Source: Drosophila persimilis (taxonomy: Eukaryota; Arthropoda; Insecta; Diptera; Drosophilidae). Taken from it: a DNA stretch of 64,000 nt. Position numbers and translations under genes: made by a program. The stretch is taken from assembly GCF_003286085.1 (NCBI RefSeq), contig NW_020825288.1:18848001-18912000 (forward strand). Reading direction: 5' to 3'. The notes under the pieces were generated by a model. That model had not been told where the DNA came from. It was given only the letters and a program-made list of their open reading frames with translations, and did no database searches. How positions within the stretch are numbered: the stretch's first letter is position 1; the number at the start of each line of letters is the position of its first letter. Positions 13,101 to 28,100 of this stretch are shown piece by piece.

Positions 13101-16100
13101 TCTGAGGGTCAGATCTTCGTTACAAGTCAGGTTTTTTAAACCGTTCGGCCAAACACCACAATCGAAGGTAGGTGTTTGAACAAGGAGCGCTATTATTATT
13201 TATTCAAGGGCTGTAATAATTCCTAGCAGACGAATTTAAACCTATGTAAGAATTAGCTGTGCAAAAGAAAAGTCGATGTTCAAGTTCAAGCTTCGGAAGG
13301 GACTTTTTCTTCAGTGTTGCTACTTTAGACTTAGAAGATAACAATTTCACTGCGACCTGTCCAAGCAAGCAGCAGCCCTTAATAGGTTTTAGGTCACGTC
13401 AAGAACTTCTATCTTAAGTTATTTTTTATAGTGCTCATCCTATGTGCGCTCTCATACACGCACACACATATGCAACGTTCTTACTTCTTATAATCCATTT
13501 CGACCCTTCAGTTGGTCAGTCGGCCAGTCCTCTTCGTCGAAGGCACATAACACCTAAAAGACAGTCGGCCAGTTCTTTTCAAGGCAGTCGGTCAGTCCTC
13601 TTCAAGGCAGTCGGTAATACCTAAAGCTAACTTCACGGCCACGGCTTCTAACAAAACACACAAACAACAATAGCAATAAACGCCAAATTGTAACCCTAAC
13701 AACGGAGCAATTCTTAATTTGTAAATGTGGAGTCAGAGTTGCCGAAAAAGCTCGGCAGCTTGCAACAGAAGACGTATACACGAAACGATGCGTCGCAAAA
13801 TCCGTCTATTTGACAGTGAGTTCAGCGATTCCCAACAATTGCTTTATGCGTTGCTTAGATTCTGGGGGTCGGCTCGGCTCAGATGCCACTACTCCTTACC
13901 ATAGAGACAATGACTAGAGATGACATCCAGACTCCAAAATTTACAAGAAAATAATTGCTCCGTTTTTAAGGTTACAATTCGACGCGCGATAACAGAAACA
14001 AAGACGTGACTTAAGAGCTATTAAGAAATTAATAATATATAATATATATAATATATAAATAATATATAAGAAATTGAAATATAATGTTAAGTGTACACAA
14101 CCTAGTGAATGTCGTATTGAATATCTCTTCTTGGAAATGTCCAGCCAAATGAATAAGATCATGTTATTAGGCTGTATTTATCGACCCAATCGTACAATCG
14201 ATTATGAGCCACCTTTAAATATTATCTCGGACATCTCGGTGTCACTATTGACCCTAGAAAGACTCTACTATATGACCAGGTATCAGTACCATCATTTTGG
14301 GCGGAAACCCTAAAAGGTCAAGTTTATGTGCTAGAAGGCAATGGTTTACAGAGTCGAATGCATTACTGAAGTCGGTGTAAATAACATCCGTCTGTAAGTT
14401 ACCTTGAAAGCCTTTAATAATGAAAGAGGTAAACTCTAACAAGTTCGGCTGCTGCTCCGAACATACTCCCCCCCATTGAAAGATCAGGCCTTTAACAGAA
14501 TCCTTAATGGGAAAGATGCACGAGTGGTTCCAGATGGTTCCAGCCCCATTCGCTTCAGCGATGACCTTGAGGTCATTTGGGTCTGGTTCGGTTAATTTTA
14601 TTTTTTAAAGAGTTTCCTCATACATGCTCTAATGTATGCTGATGATATTAAAATCTGTCTTCCCTACATTAATTGATACTTGCTCTAGAATATATATATT
14701 GTTACGTTTTTACTACGTGTATTTTCATATTGAGGAATATGGAAAGAGAGTTAATTTTATAATTACTGTAGACCTTAAATTAAATACATATGTATTTATG
14801 TATGTACATATGTTGTTCCAAACAACTTTGAGCCAAGACTGAGTATTCTCAGTCAATACTATTGACTCAATACGGCATAGCAACCCAATCCTCGGTCTAC
14901 TTGATCTGCCTATGCGTAACAATATAAACTTCTCAGGGCCAGCGATGATTCTTCCTTCCATGAATTGCAAACATATATTTAAAATCAATATACACACAGA
15001 GTATACAAATATGATTACCAGGTATATTACCAGGTATTTATATCTGTTGCTTTCGGTGTTCTGGGAGTTTAGTCAACGTAAACCAACAAAGACGTATCCG
15101 AAGAAGTGGAATAATAATAATAAACAAAGATGTGTATCATTGCTCTATAATTATACATAAATATGTATGTATACAAGAAGATTCATATGTACATGCAACT
15201 AGTATAAAAAGAATTGAAATGAACATGTGTGTACGTAAAAAACATATGTTTAAATTATAATGTATGTACATACATCATATCTACGTATGTATTATTCTTT
15301 TTGCTTTGTAAACACAAAATGGAACCTGTTCCCTTACCTTCCAAACTGAACCATTTTTCCACTTTCGATTCAAAATTGTTTTCACATTGACACATATGTA
15401 TGCATATGTTATCTATATGTACATCCAAACATTTGTAATCGTATTGAGGGTATACTTTGAATACCCAGTACTTGTAGAATTTAAAGGTATTTTGTGTTTA
15501 TACAAATGTATGTTAAAGCAAGATGGATGTGTTTTTGATCATCTTCAAGGAACCATACATATGTGTTGTATGTTATGTGTTATATGTATGTAGCTCCTTA
15601 ACAACAATGTTATGTTTACACTTTTCCGTACATTAATCCAGGAAGATCCATATATACCAGTTGCATAGGTTTCTATAAGAAAGATCTTTTCTAACTTTTG
15701 TTACCAGTACATCAAAATATGTAAAGATTGTGATACCAATCCACCAAAAGTTGATGGGATCTTGTTATTTGAACCGCTAAAAATCCGGCATTTTCATCAC
15801 TTTGGACATTTCTTTTCCGATTAGATAATTTACTTAGGGTATTTGTTTAGATTTTATATATTGTACGCACAAAGTACAATTACTGGGTGTCTTACATTCG
15901 AAATGTCTATTAAAGCAATCTCATTGGTTTTTCTTCTCATGGTCAACGTCAAGATATTTCGGATCTGGCAAATACTTTTGAGACCGTTGGACGCTATTGT
16001 ACTTGGGTACGCAATCTTTTTTTATATATTGCATGTAGACTGAAAGAAGGTGGTGATTTAAATTTTTTAAAGTATTTTTCATCGCGTTCAAGAATACGTA

Positions 16101-19100
16101 TTTTCCAATGTGTATACATAAATTCCACCAGAAGTTAAAAAATGAGTTCTTTATCGTTTCCACGTGATTACAAAGAGAAAAAACATATGAGAAAGATTGC
16201 TTCAACGCAATCATTAAAATATCCACATGAAAAACGAATGTGCATTTTGAATAGAAATGGCAGCATATCAAGTCAGCACTTGCGTGGCGTACACAAGCAT
16301 TTACTTGATTCTCATGCGAAGGCTGTTTGCCACTCAATGACTGTAAGTATAAATGCAGGTGTGTATAGTGTAGTTATTTATTTAGTTACTTATCTTTTAG
16401 CCTTTTGGATAGAAGCAAATCAAAATTATTTTCCAACAAGAACTATAATATTTAAAACAAAAATTCAAACCGAACTATTACAGTTAATTTATACCAAATA
16501 CATCAGAGTAAACAAAAAAGTCCAAAAGTATATACATATATTTTAGGATATATATAATATTAGGATCCGACGTATTCTTGATCATCATTAATAGCCGAGT
16601 CAATGTACCGATGTATGTCTGTCCATCCGTCCGCACAAAACGCACAAAACACACTCTGCGTTGTGAATAAATCATTGAGGATGTATAACTAGCTGATTGC
16701 TGAATTTAGATCAGATCGAATTATTTTTATAATAACAAATAAATTTCCTCCAGGTGGCTCCTGTGGTATCACACTGAATCATGTTTAATCAAGTAAAAAA
16801 TTACGAAATTCTGTGGTATCCACAATTTTGAAAATACGATATGTTTGTAAAGGTATAAAGCTTAATATATTCTTTGTTTATGAACCAATTTTCTTGCAGG
16901 TTGAAGATTTGTATGAAGAAATTTTATTTGAAATTTACAATAATATTGGATGCGAAAATAACGAAGGACGCATAGAAAGTCTTGTTGGATTTGCACAAGA
17001 TGCATTCAAAATACCGAACTCGACGCATTTGGAAATTTCTGAAGTTGCCGTGCGGAAAGAACCGCCAAATGTTAGACTTAATATCGAGATTATAAAGGCC
17101 GAGAATTTACTATCGAAGGATTCAAACGGCTTATCTGATCCGTTTGTGACATTGTACTTGGAATCAAGGAACTCTCATCGTTACAACTCATCTGTTAAGC
17201 CCGCTACACTAAATCCAATATGGGAGGAGCATTTTTCATTGTAAGCTTATACATTTTTACCCTTTCACAATATGCTTAAATTGCTCCGATTTTTGTAATG
17301 CACAGAAGCAAACATTAATAAGTAAACTAGCTATAATTCCCATAATATAGTGGCCATCTTTTTGAGCATGACACTTCCACCTTTTGCCACAATTTTCAAC
17401 CCGAACATATGTTGGTGAAAAAAGATAAATCTAATAAGAGTATATTTCCAACTCCAGCAATCTAGAGTTCCTTTGCTTGTCACATGTATTTTTTTTTTTT
17501 GTATTTTGCATCTTACAGAATTCTCTGTTACACTTCTCGCTGGTTGTCAAAGAATAAATCTCGGAGAAATAGAAGCAGTTGGTAGAAATATTCTTTATTT
17601 TGCAGCCGAATAGGCAGGTAAATTAAAATTTGAGGGAAGCAAGATTAAGTAGACTTTTGTAGTCATGCCGGATTATACTACGGAACCTAAATAAAACGGA
17701 AATAAAGCCCTCCTAGATTATAGAAAATGACTCTTTGTCTCCCTTTCTCAAACCAAAATACGAATCGTCGAAATGTAACAATATAAAAAACATATTTTTT
17801 TCATTTCTTTTCCGCACTAATCGTTTTATCAATAAAATAGGCCCATGATATGCATTTTTCATAGTGAATCCAACCGGAGTAAAGCCTTCCAAGACTGTGT
17901 CAGTTGAAGATATATTATAAGAAGGTAGCCAAGGTGCAAGAGGTGAGAGCTAGGTGCAAACAAAACGGCTGCATAGGCTGCTGCAATAGTTCTTGCAATA
18001 ATTGTTTATTTGTTAAGAATACAAGTATTGATATGGGGGAAAATTTGGTATACTTGGCTTTATTCGTTTGTCTGTTATGGGTGGCGAAAGTCAGTGATTA
18101 TGAGTATGTACTCACTTTTGCACTTTTTATAAAAATTAAAGTAAATCATAATCATAATTTTCACAAATTATATTTATACATATATAAATATTTATACATA
18201 TAGACAATGTTTAACGGTCTTCTTTGTGTATTTTGGACTTAATTGTTTGTTGGGAGGACCTCATACATATAGTTTACCATCACTTCTAAAGACTTTTCGA
18301 TCCAAACAATCATATTTAAAAAATTGGGACCTTTGTGACCATGCACTGTGGCAAATTGAAGGCGCTTTTTAACATTCATGATGGACAGCAATGGGCTTAG
18401 GTCCCCTGGTGAAGATTCAAGGTATTATGTACGCCGAAATGTGAAGAGACATTCTGAGAAACAATTTATCTGGGGAATATGCCGATAATTTTTCACTTGC
18501 CAGGATATTTTAAGAGGACAACGACCCGATACATTGCTGCAGGATAGTCAAGTCGTGGCTTAACCAAGAGGGAATCAATGTTTTGCAATGGACACCGCAG
18601 AGTCCCGACCTCACCCGTATAGAGAATTCTAAACCAAGTCGTTGCCAAAAAAAAATATTAGCAATTAAAAGGATTTCAGGAGGTCATGCCCGTCTGATAT
18701 CTCCACCTCTCCACCATCCTGGCACTTGAGGAGCTGCTTCCTGCATTGCTGCGTCAAGTTATGGTACTCCAGCGTTGTGGGTCGAAAATCGTCAATTTTT
18801 GAAAAGCGGCAAAAGCTGCACGCTTATTCTCCGAACTATTAATGCTTCCTGACACTATCCAACCAAGTTTTGTCTCTTGTAGAATTGCCAGCTGCGCCGA
18901 AAGCCGTATCTGTGTGACGCACAATAGTCGAAGAATAAGCCAGCAGATCGACTCGTTGGGGCTTGAAGTATTCAGGGTCAGCTAGCTCCACACTTTCCGG
19001 AATTGGCCAATTCTTTGCATCCGGGTAAAACTTGGGCTGCATTTCCTTAATTAAGGCAGTGATAATTGCCGAGAGGGAACCGCGATAGCGTTCGTCTTGG

Positions 19101-22100
19101 GATTGCAGAACGATGTCTACAGCCTTGCTGGACGGTAGGATTGACTCTCCAATACCGGCGATTTAAACGTGAGACGAATGAGTATTTAACTGCAGCTGAT
19201 TGGCGAGTCTCCATGTTAAAAAGTTAACCAGAGAAGCTGAATCTAAAATGGCACGACATTGGATAAATGCTCATAACGATCTGTTCCATGGACGAGTGCA
19301 GTAGGTAGCAACAGGTTCTAGCTAGGCTGAGACTTCTGAATTGAGGGGGGACGGCTAGAACATCCGCTTGCTAGAAGCACAGTAGCGGCGTCTTGCTGGA
19401 TCGATTCCTCGGTCGGTGAAGATGAAGATGAAGCACCAGTTCCCGATGGGATGTGGAGTAGCGTGTGATGTTTGGCCTGGCAATGCCTGCGAAATCCTGA
19501 CCTGCACCTCTGCAATTCATGACCTTTGTTAAGGCAGTTCAAACACAAGCGGCTCTTCCTTGCTTCTTTGTAACGTTCAAACGCAGAGAGCTTTAGGAAT
19601 GCCTGAAATCTAGATATGTAATGCTCGGAGGAATTGCAATGGTTACATGTGGGGTTAGGATGGTCGTTACTGGAGGTGATAAGGGCGATAGGTTTGTTTT
19701 CTTCCACCTGTTGAACTGTTGCCAGGGCTGATCCCAAATTCTCCAGCATCCGACATCTCGCTTCGGCTGGTTCTCCTCCCATTTCTCCTTGGTCTTGTGG
19801 TCCAATTTCGTGCCTATGATGTAGATCAGTAACCCATCCGAAATCCCCTGAGGGGTTGCCAAGGTCTGAAGAGCACGCAAGTGCGCATTAATCTTGTCGA
19901 TGAGCGCGCGCAAGCCGATAGCCTTGCCCTTCAGTACCCCTTGCAGCCCGAAAATAGCCTTGACGTGTGCCCGAAATGCAAAAGTTTATTGTCAAATCGC
20001 AACTTCAATAATCTCAACGCCTCATCGTAATTTTCCTCAGAAAGCTCCAGGGAACGAATCGTATCTAGCGCAGCACCGTCCAGACATCCACGAAGGTATT
20101 GAAATATTTCAATGATTTGGATACGGTAGAATTCGAGTAGAATTCTGGCCAATCCATGTAGCTTCCACCAAATCGAGGAAGCTGCAACTCGGGCATTCGA
20201 GAACGGCCTCTAATATCATATGCGAACAAAGACGAATTCTCCTCGAGAGTATGGCGAGCCGTTGAATGAGTGGCATTAACCATGCGAGCAGCCATCAAGT
20301 CCCGCTTTTGACCGTTTTTCGTAAATTAGACAATATTTTATAATTAAAATGTTTTTATTAAAATTTGTTTTTTTTTTTTCAAATTATATTAGATACAATT
20401 GCATGGCGAACTTGACCATTACACGTTCTTTATTGATAAAAAAATAATAAATATATTTTATACAGGCAAATTTGCACCGGAATAAAGTTCAACTTTGACA
20501 CAATATTGTGAAGCTTTTAGCGTTTAGGAAGCTGAAATGGCCTAAGCCCCCACTGTGCGAAGCCTGAAAGAGGACACATGGAGTTCCGTCGTCAGCAGTT
20601 AAAAGACTTAATGAATCTGTTTAATTTTGCATCAAAAATTGTTCCCCGATATCAGAAGTTTAATCAGTTTTGAGTTTTATTAGTGCGGCAATGCCGGAAA
20701 TTCCTAGAGCTCGCAAGAACCCTGCAGGAGCTACAGTGGACATTGTGCTCGGTAAAAAACAATTAAAAGGCATATATACTATATGGTCCAAGGCGTTAAA
20801 CTTTAACTTATTGTTAATAAACGATGTTAAGTCTCGGAACTATATAGAAACATTTAATCCCATAATAGAAGCCTGCTATAATGGGTGCATGTCATAGCGC
20901 CCAATGACAAACTAATTAGAAGATCATTGTGCCGAAAACATGTAGAATGAGATAAAAACGAGATAACACAATAAACTTTTTATGCCCGATATTCAAAATG
21001 AGTATTGGGGTATATTAGATTTGTGGTAAAAGTAGATGTGTGATCAGCATCAATAGCCGAGTCCGTCCGTCCGTCTGTCAGTCTGTCCTTGGATCGTATC
21101 ATTATTATAGCAAGAATGAATAAAACAATTTCATTTTTTCTCGCCCTGACTCAAAACGCAAAACATTAGCGCCTAGATCTCAGAGACTATAAGAGCTAGA
21201 GCAACCAAATTTTGTATCCCCATTCCTATGATATCGAAGCTGCACAAGTGTATTTAAAAACTTCGTTTAATGTAGCCATACTGACTATGTATTATGTATA
21301 AATGTAGAGTTGCGGTCGCCGCAGCAACTCACAACGTTCCCCCTCATTTAACGGTACTTTTATTGATTCTTGATGCACTTTGCCAGTTCTTCGAAATTAC
21401 GGCTTTATGACACTCATTCTTTGTCATAGAGCCTGCGGGCGCTAAGACACTTTGGGAGTGGTCGCCCTTGGGCTTTATGACTTGTACCCTGTTTTAATAG
21501 TATATTTTTGTATTTACAGGCCAATAACTGAAAACCCGCGTGAAGAAGTTTTAATTGTCGAAGTTTGGTACGTATAAATATCCTTTTATATACTGAGAGG
21601 CTAAACATATAAAACATTGTAAGCTGGCATTCAAAGAGACTATGTGCACTTATATCACTATGACACATCATATTTAGCTGTGTAGCCACTGCTACAAGAA
21701 TATTTCAAAATTTCGCCCCGCCCACTTCCGCCCCCACAAAGGACGAAAATCTGTGGCATCCACAATTTTAAAGATACGAGAAAACTAAGCAGTCTTTGTC
21801 GGGTCGTTTAATATTAGCGGCGTCTGCCGGAGGAGAGCCATACTGACTTAGTATCGGGTATAAATGTAGAGTTGCGGTATCCCCAGCAACTCACAACGTT
21901 CCCCCTCGTTCTAAATGATTTTCACGATACCAGAAATAATTTGTTTTCGACGTTTCCTAATTGTTTGGGCTGCCAAGCTTTTTTGGCTACTCTTTATTTC
22001 AATTGGAATAAAACGATTAGCGTTGAACGTTATAATGTTTTTTTATACTGGTGGCTTAGCTGAAGTCCCAGAAATACACATAAGTATTATTACGAAATAC

Positions 22101-25100
22101 ACATGACACTGTTATGTGACCTTTATACCCATTTAAATAAAACACCTCACGATACGGCACTATAGCTGGGTCAACGAAAACCGACACTGAAGCAAATTCT
22201 GCGGACAGTACACTGGTGCAATTGCTGACCCTCACAAATCCATAGTAGTGCCACATTAACACATATATTCACACACATATTCCATTTACCCCGTTCTTAT
22301 AGACATAACACTTTTGTACCTTTTGTAACCTTTAACACTGTTGGCAAGGTTTCTCTTTCCTTCCGCGTTTCCTTCTTGTATAGTGCTAGACTGGTTTTAT
22401 AGTCTGCCCAGTGAGTATCCTCATTAGCTTTTATGGCTCGAGAGTCCTACAAGTCCTACGATGGATGTCTAGTTTTTTGACCACCAGGGGGGTTTCTTTT
22501 TCCCCCTTTGTCTGTTAGAAGGGCATGCTGCCTTGAAGGCTTTATTGCATGCCTCCGTGAACCTGTTTACAAGACGAAGATCCGAAAAGGCATGGTCTTT
22601 TAGGACTTTCCAACTCTTGATTATTTCTAACAATTTGTTTGGAGCGCTTTGCTACCGGTCCCGGTGTCTCTTGCGAGCGCTGTCTTTTAGCTTGGAGAGC
22701 CACCTTTTTCTGTTCTAAGGTGAACTCCAGGAGCACAGCTGAAGCCCATTCCACCTTCTTCAGCCAGTCGGCTGATGGGCTGGCTTTGCTGCTGGCGTGT
22801 TGCCGACGGAGTATGTGCCCTGCACTCCTCTTTTCGGCATAGGTGTAGCGTTTGGCTTGGGCGCTTGTCGACGGCAAGTCAACCCCCTCCGCTTTACCAG
22901 AAGGTCAGGGAGCCGCAGTATTGCTTAGCTTCCTTTCCAAGGTGTCAGCTTCGGGAGTTACCTTGCCACCCACTCCAGATTCGGGATGGGATCCCCTCGG
23001 GTTCGCACAGGCACCTTCCACCTTGCTGGTATTCCCTGCTGTAGAGCTGGTATGGCCAGGCCTTTGGGCCGCTGCCTTTCCATGCTTGGGATTGCTCCCA
23101 GTTGGCGTTTGGGGAGTGCCACACTCATATGTTTTTTTTTGTGGTTTTTTTGTGTTTTTTTTGGGTTTTTTTTGTGTTTGTTGCTGTTTTTTCCATAATC
23201 ATACCACGAGATGCAGAGAAGGGGAACGCTCAGCCCGGGCAGAGATCCACGTTGCCCGGGTAAGCCATCATTAGAACAGGGGGCTGCCAGGTCCCTGAGC
23301 CCTCCGTTAGCGACTGCGCTAGTTTTTATGCCGGACCCCCGGCCAGCCTGACTCTCGGCACGGGTCGAGTAACACACTTAGTCCGGCCCGGTGTGAGATG
23401 GGTGTGGGGGTTGGGATGTGGGTAGGTATCGTTTAGGGATGGGAGTATGTAAGCTACTTATTGAGGCGGCCCCACAAGCGCATCGTCAGTGTTGCTACCT
23501 AGCTAACACCAGCTGGCTGTCCGGGACTGCTTATTTCGGTACTCTCCCGTGGGGGAAGCCCTCTTATTCGCAGCTGACCTACCGAGGTAGGCCGTTTGCT
23601 TCCGCAACCCGCAACCCGTTCGGTGGTCTCAGTTAGGCCCCTTTGAGCCACCACACGAGCTCATCAGTCACAGGTGGACGTTACACACATCCACTTTTAC
23701 CACAAATCTAATACACCCCAATACTCATTTTGAGTACCGGGTATAAAAAAACCTATCCCGGTTGGGGAGCTTTAATTGAAACAGAGCCCTATAGAAAAAT
23801 GAACTCGGTTCCCCTGGATGAATATTTTGTGTTCTTAAATCTTTTGACTTCGTATTTGCCAATGTACACAAATTGATGCTTGCATTTTCAGTGTTCAGTC
23901 TTCAATTTTAAAATTAATTTTCAAATCTATACAGCCCGATGTACTATTATTATTAATCAATTACGGCCATATACAAATTATATTTTTACATACGATATAT
24001 TTTTTTATTAGGGATTTTGATGCAGCAGAAACGATTAAGGAAAAAGTTAACAAATTATTGGATGTGAAAGGTGTAAAGGGGCTTAGTAAATTAATGAAAG
24101 AAATAGCTGTCACCGCGTCTTCTGGCAAACATGATAATGAATTAATAGGAAGAGCAGCAATTACACTAAAGGTATGTATGAGTATGGACGTCTCTCAAAA
24201 ATGTTAATAACAAAGAGTAAAAAAAAAAAATCTTGGCATCAAACCCACAATTTCTTAATAGATCATAGTTTTTTTAACTTTTATTTTTATTAAACAAAAT
24301 GAGTATACGGGTATATTTAATTATTTATTTTCATGCTTTATCCTAGCGCTACAAGTTTCCACTTATGTTTATTGCGCTAATCACATTACGAATCTGTGCA
24401 GAGAGTTATTTACTTAAATCTAATAAATGTCGTTTAACATTTTTAGATACTTATAATTGTTTTTACAAAATTGTTTATTACTTTTTAAATTTTAATTATT
24501 TATTCTACTATTTTTATTTATATTTATTTGTTCTATAATTTTTTTTCTTTCTTTTTAATGAATTTTTTAGTTTAATTTTATTGATTTCCTAAGTGTTTTT
24601 TAACTTTAAAGTAAAATTGAGTTGCGCTCCTAATGGTTTTGATGTTATGGGGAAGTTTGTTCCCTCAAACCTCAAACCTTGTTCAATTGAGTGATTTTAT
24701 TCACTTTGTTCAATTGTGTGCATAAATGCATAAATGAATATATCGGCTGGTGTCCTATTCGTTGTATTGTTTAGTTTTGTGATTATAAGTATAAACGATT
24801 AATTCGAACTTTGTGAATTTATCTTCTGGATTATCCTCACTAGATAATTTTTCATTTATTGTTTTGTGAAATCTTTCAACGTCAGATATTCCATTTTTGC
24901 TGGAAGTGATCTCGAGAGTCCTACATCATTCCGCTTCACAAGAAAGGTTCAAGATAGGTTCTTGACTTCCTGGTCACCCGGCAACTGCAAAATCTTTGTT
25001 GTAGTTTAATGTCTCCGTCGCAACACGGTTTTTTCAGACTTAGTTCAACATCGACTAACCTTCTTGAGTTTTCTAACTTAATCCACCGTGGTTTTCAGTT

Positions 25101-28100
25101 CTTACGGACTTTAGCAAGGCATTCCATTCACAAGCTCTCTTTATAAGGGTTCCCAACGAATCTTCTAGATTGGATTTTGTCCTATCTCTAACCCTACTCA
25201 ACGCGTTTTGTTTTCTAATTTGTTGTGAAATATTGTAATGTTACTTCACTGTTACAAACGTGTTATTAACTAAAATTAACTAACTGAAAAACAGAATTTG
25301 TTATTAAACAAGAATAGGTCTATAGCAATATTATTTTAATAGAATTTTAATCCACCATTACTAGAATCAAAACACGAAATTTTTGTTTTACTCACTGCTT
25401 TTAATTTATTAGTCTATTCCAGTTTCTGGACTGACCGTTTGGTATAACCTAGAAAAAGGAAATAAGGCTCGAAGCCGAGGATCCATTTTAGTAAACCTCA
25501 CCCTAAGCGCCGAAAAGAACAAGAGCGTGGCCGTACAGGAGCATAAAAATTTACTAAAGCTATTACTGATGTATGAGCTAGAATCCTCGCAAGTGGCATT
25601 TTATTGGTGGAGTGGGAAATTTAGCGAAAATGCTGAAATTATCCGATCCCAACATGCTGTTCAAAGTGGATTAACTCCGATTGATTGCGCCATCAGTCAA
25701 TGGCATGCATATAGTATCATACATGAAACTCATAAGCTTAATTTTTCACTATTTAATTCTATACTCGACGTATTGACTCCAGTAATTAGCTGTATGCAGA
25801 AGGATTCGGAAGATCTTGCTACATATTGGGATGGAGTAAGGCGTATACTACCCTCTTGTTTTGCAGTGCTACGAAAGATACGATATAAAAACGTCAGTGA
25901 TCTGAACATAACAAGAGCTGTAAGCGAGGTGCTAGATATTTTGGGAAAAGTTAAACTTTTTGAAGTTCCGGTGACTATAGATATTTTTCCAACGTCTGTA
26001 TACGGTTGGATTCATAGAAATGATGGAAAAAATATATGCAATGTTGATTCGGCCATAATCGATGCTATCAATACCGGTACAAAAGAATGGCTGGAACATA
26101 TTGTAGAGGGTAGCAAATACTCAAAAGATAATGAAACTGATGAAGAAAAATTGCAATATATAATTAAACTTATTCAAATGATCCGGTCGGACCTTCAGCG
26201 CGCAATGGAATATTTCGATAAACTGTTTTACCAGTAAGTATTTAAAAACAAATAATATAATATAATAGATACTAATTAAAGCGACGAGCACACGATGAAT
26301 AATGTTTAATAATTTATGTAATAATTTATAATGTGGCTGTTAAGGTGTGTCTTCATTCTTGTAAGAACATAGCAGTCGGGCTTTTGAAATGCTCGTAAAA
26401 ATGGTTTTGCGCTCAAAACCCACATGAGTAAATGCCATAGAGAGCATGCTTGCATGTGGAAGTGTCGGCACAGCATGCCTTTTTAATACTGGACGTGGCC
26501 TATCGATGCTCGATCTGGCTCCAGTTGTCGTACGGATAAAAATCATTACAACGAAAAGAAATCTTTTCACAAATATATATTTTTCAAACTAGCAGCCCGG
26601 CCACGTTTCGCTGTGGCTGCACCACAATGTGATCGCAATACAAATGTTATTATACAGTACATGGTGAAGGTACAATATTTTTTTGTTTAGTCGAGTTTAA
26701 TTTTAAAATAATTTGTTATAGTTACGTCTTTAATTTTTGATCCTTGAACTCGCCTTTAACAGCCTGCTCAGGCAACACCTATTTATAAAGATACTTTGAA
26801 ACAAATTAAGGATTATTGAGTTAGCGTTAAAACTGAAAGACTAATCAATTAAACAGTACCTCTAGTACCAGGCAACTACATAGGTCCGCACCGGTGCCGC
26901 ACTAGCTACCATTCTCATCTCCCTGGTTTCAGATCGTATTTCAGCGGAGAATTTAACACATGCATGTCCTAGGTCGGAACCACCCCCCTCGATTAATGTT
27001 TAATGTTTGGAGGTCAACTATGGAGAGTTAAACTGTGTAAAAATAGGAATGTACAAATCATAAAAATGATCTGCTATTGGAAAGTTCGGTAACACAATAC
27101 AAGGCAAAAGAAAGTTAACTTAAATTATCCATTAAAAAAGATTTTACTTTGGAAGCGCAAGTAGCAAAGGAAAAAATATGGAAAAATGTATTGTAGTCGC
27201 GGAAAAGGCTACGGAAAGATTCATGGTTAGAGTAGTTCCATGGACAAAGGGGCAAACGCAGAGAAAATTAATGCCTAGTCGGGCGGGAAGTAGGCTTTAT
27301 TTGAAGTAGGGGATATATGAGAATTAAAACATTAGTTAGGTAGGAAGATAATGCCTAAGTCACAAAATTTGTACAGGCGTTCCAAGGAAATGTTGTTAAT
27401 TGTGAAGTCAAAAAGGCAAGGGTTGTTGCGATGGAAGGTCATGACGTTACATTTGAAAATGTTAAGAGGAAGAGCGTTAATAAAACGCCAATGGTTTGGA
27501 GCGTCGAGATCCGAATAAAGAAATAACGTGGGACACCGGATCGATATAGGAAAAACATGACATTATCAGCATACATTAGGACTCTTGAATTAGTTAAAAC
27601 TTGGGGGAAATCGTTGATAAAGACGTTAAATAACATCGGCCTGAGATGGCTACCTTACGGCACACCCGAAGAGACAAAAAACTGGTTTAGAAAGAGAAGA
27701 TTGGAAGTAGACACGCTGAGAACGATTGGAAAGGTACGCATTAGTCCAAAGAAGAAGTTTAGTCGGAAATCCTAACAGAGATAGTTTGTGGATTAACTGA
27801 ATCGAAAGCTTTACTAAAATCAGTATAAGCTACGTTAGTTTGACATTGCTTTGCAAATCCGGCAGTTACATATCAGGAAAATTCCAGGAGGTTAGACGAA
27901 ACTGAGCGACGTTTTAGAAATCCGTGCTGTGATTCTGATAACATGGAAATAAAATAAAATAAAAATTTTTTCGAAGAGTTTAGGAATGGCAGATAAATTG
28001 GAGATAAAACGGTAGTTTGAGACGTCTGATTTAGACCCCTTTTTATGAATTTTTTTAAGAAGGTGGGAAAATCACCAAGCTCGAGAAAGTTTTTTTAAGA

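Noticed and set aside
16100..16339. Cassette exon between 12,243 and 16,900
   Set aside because: An in-frame TAA at 16,136-16,138 and no acceptor in the right phase; an alternative first exon fits better.
22639..23274. Plus-strand ORFs over the LOA 5' region
   Set aside because: Antisense to the minus-strand ORF1-like frame; they show poly-Phe/Cys translation of a simple T-rich tract.
26340..26570. THAP-domain transposase remnant
   Set aside because: Only a faint AVPT-type match, with no zinc-coordinating residues seen.
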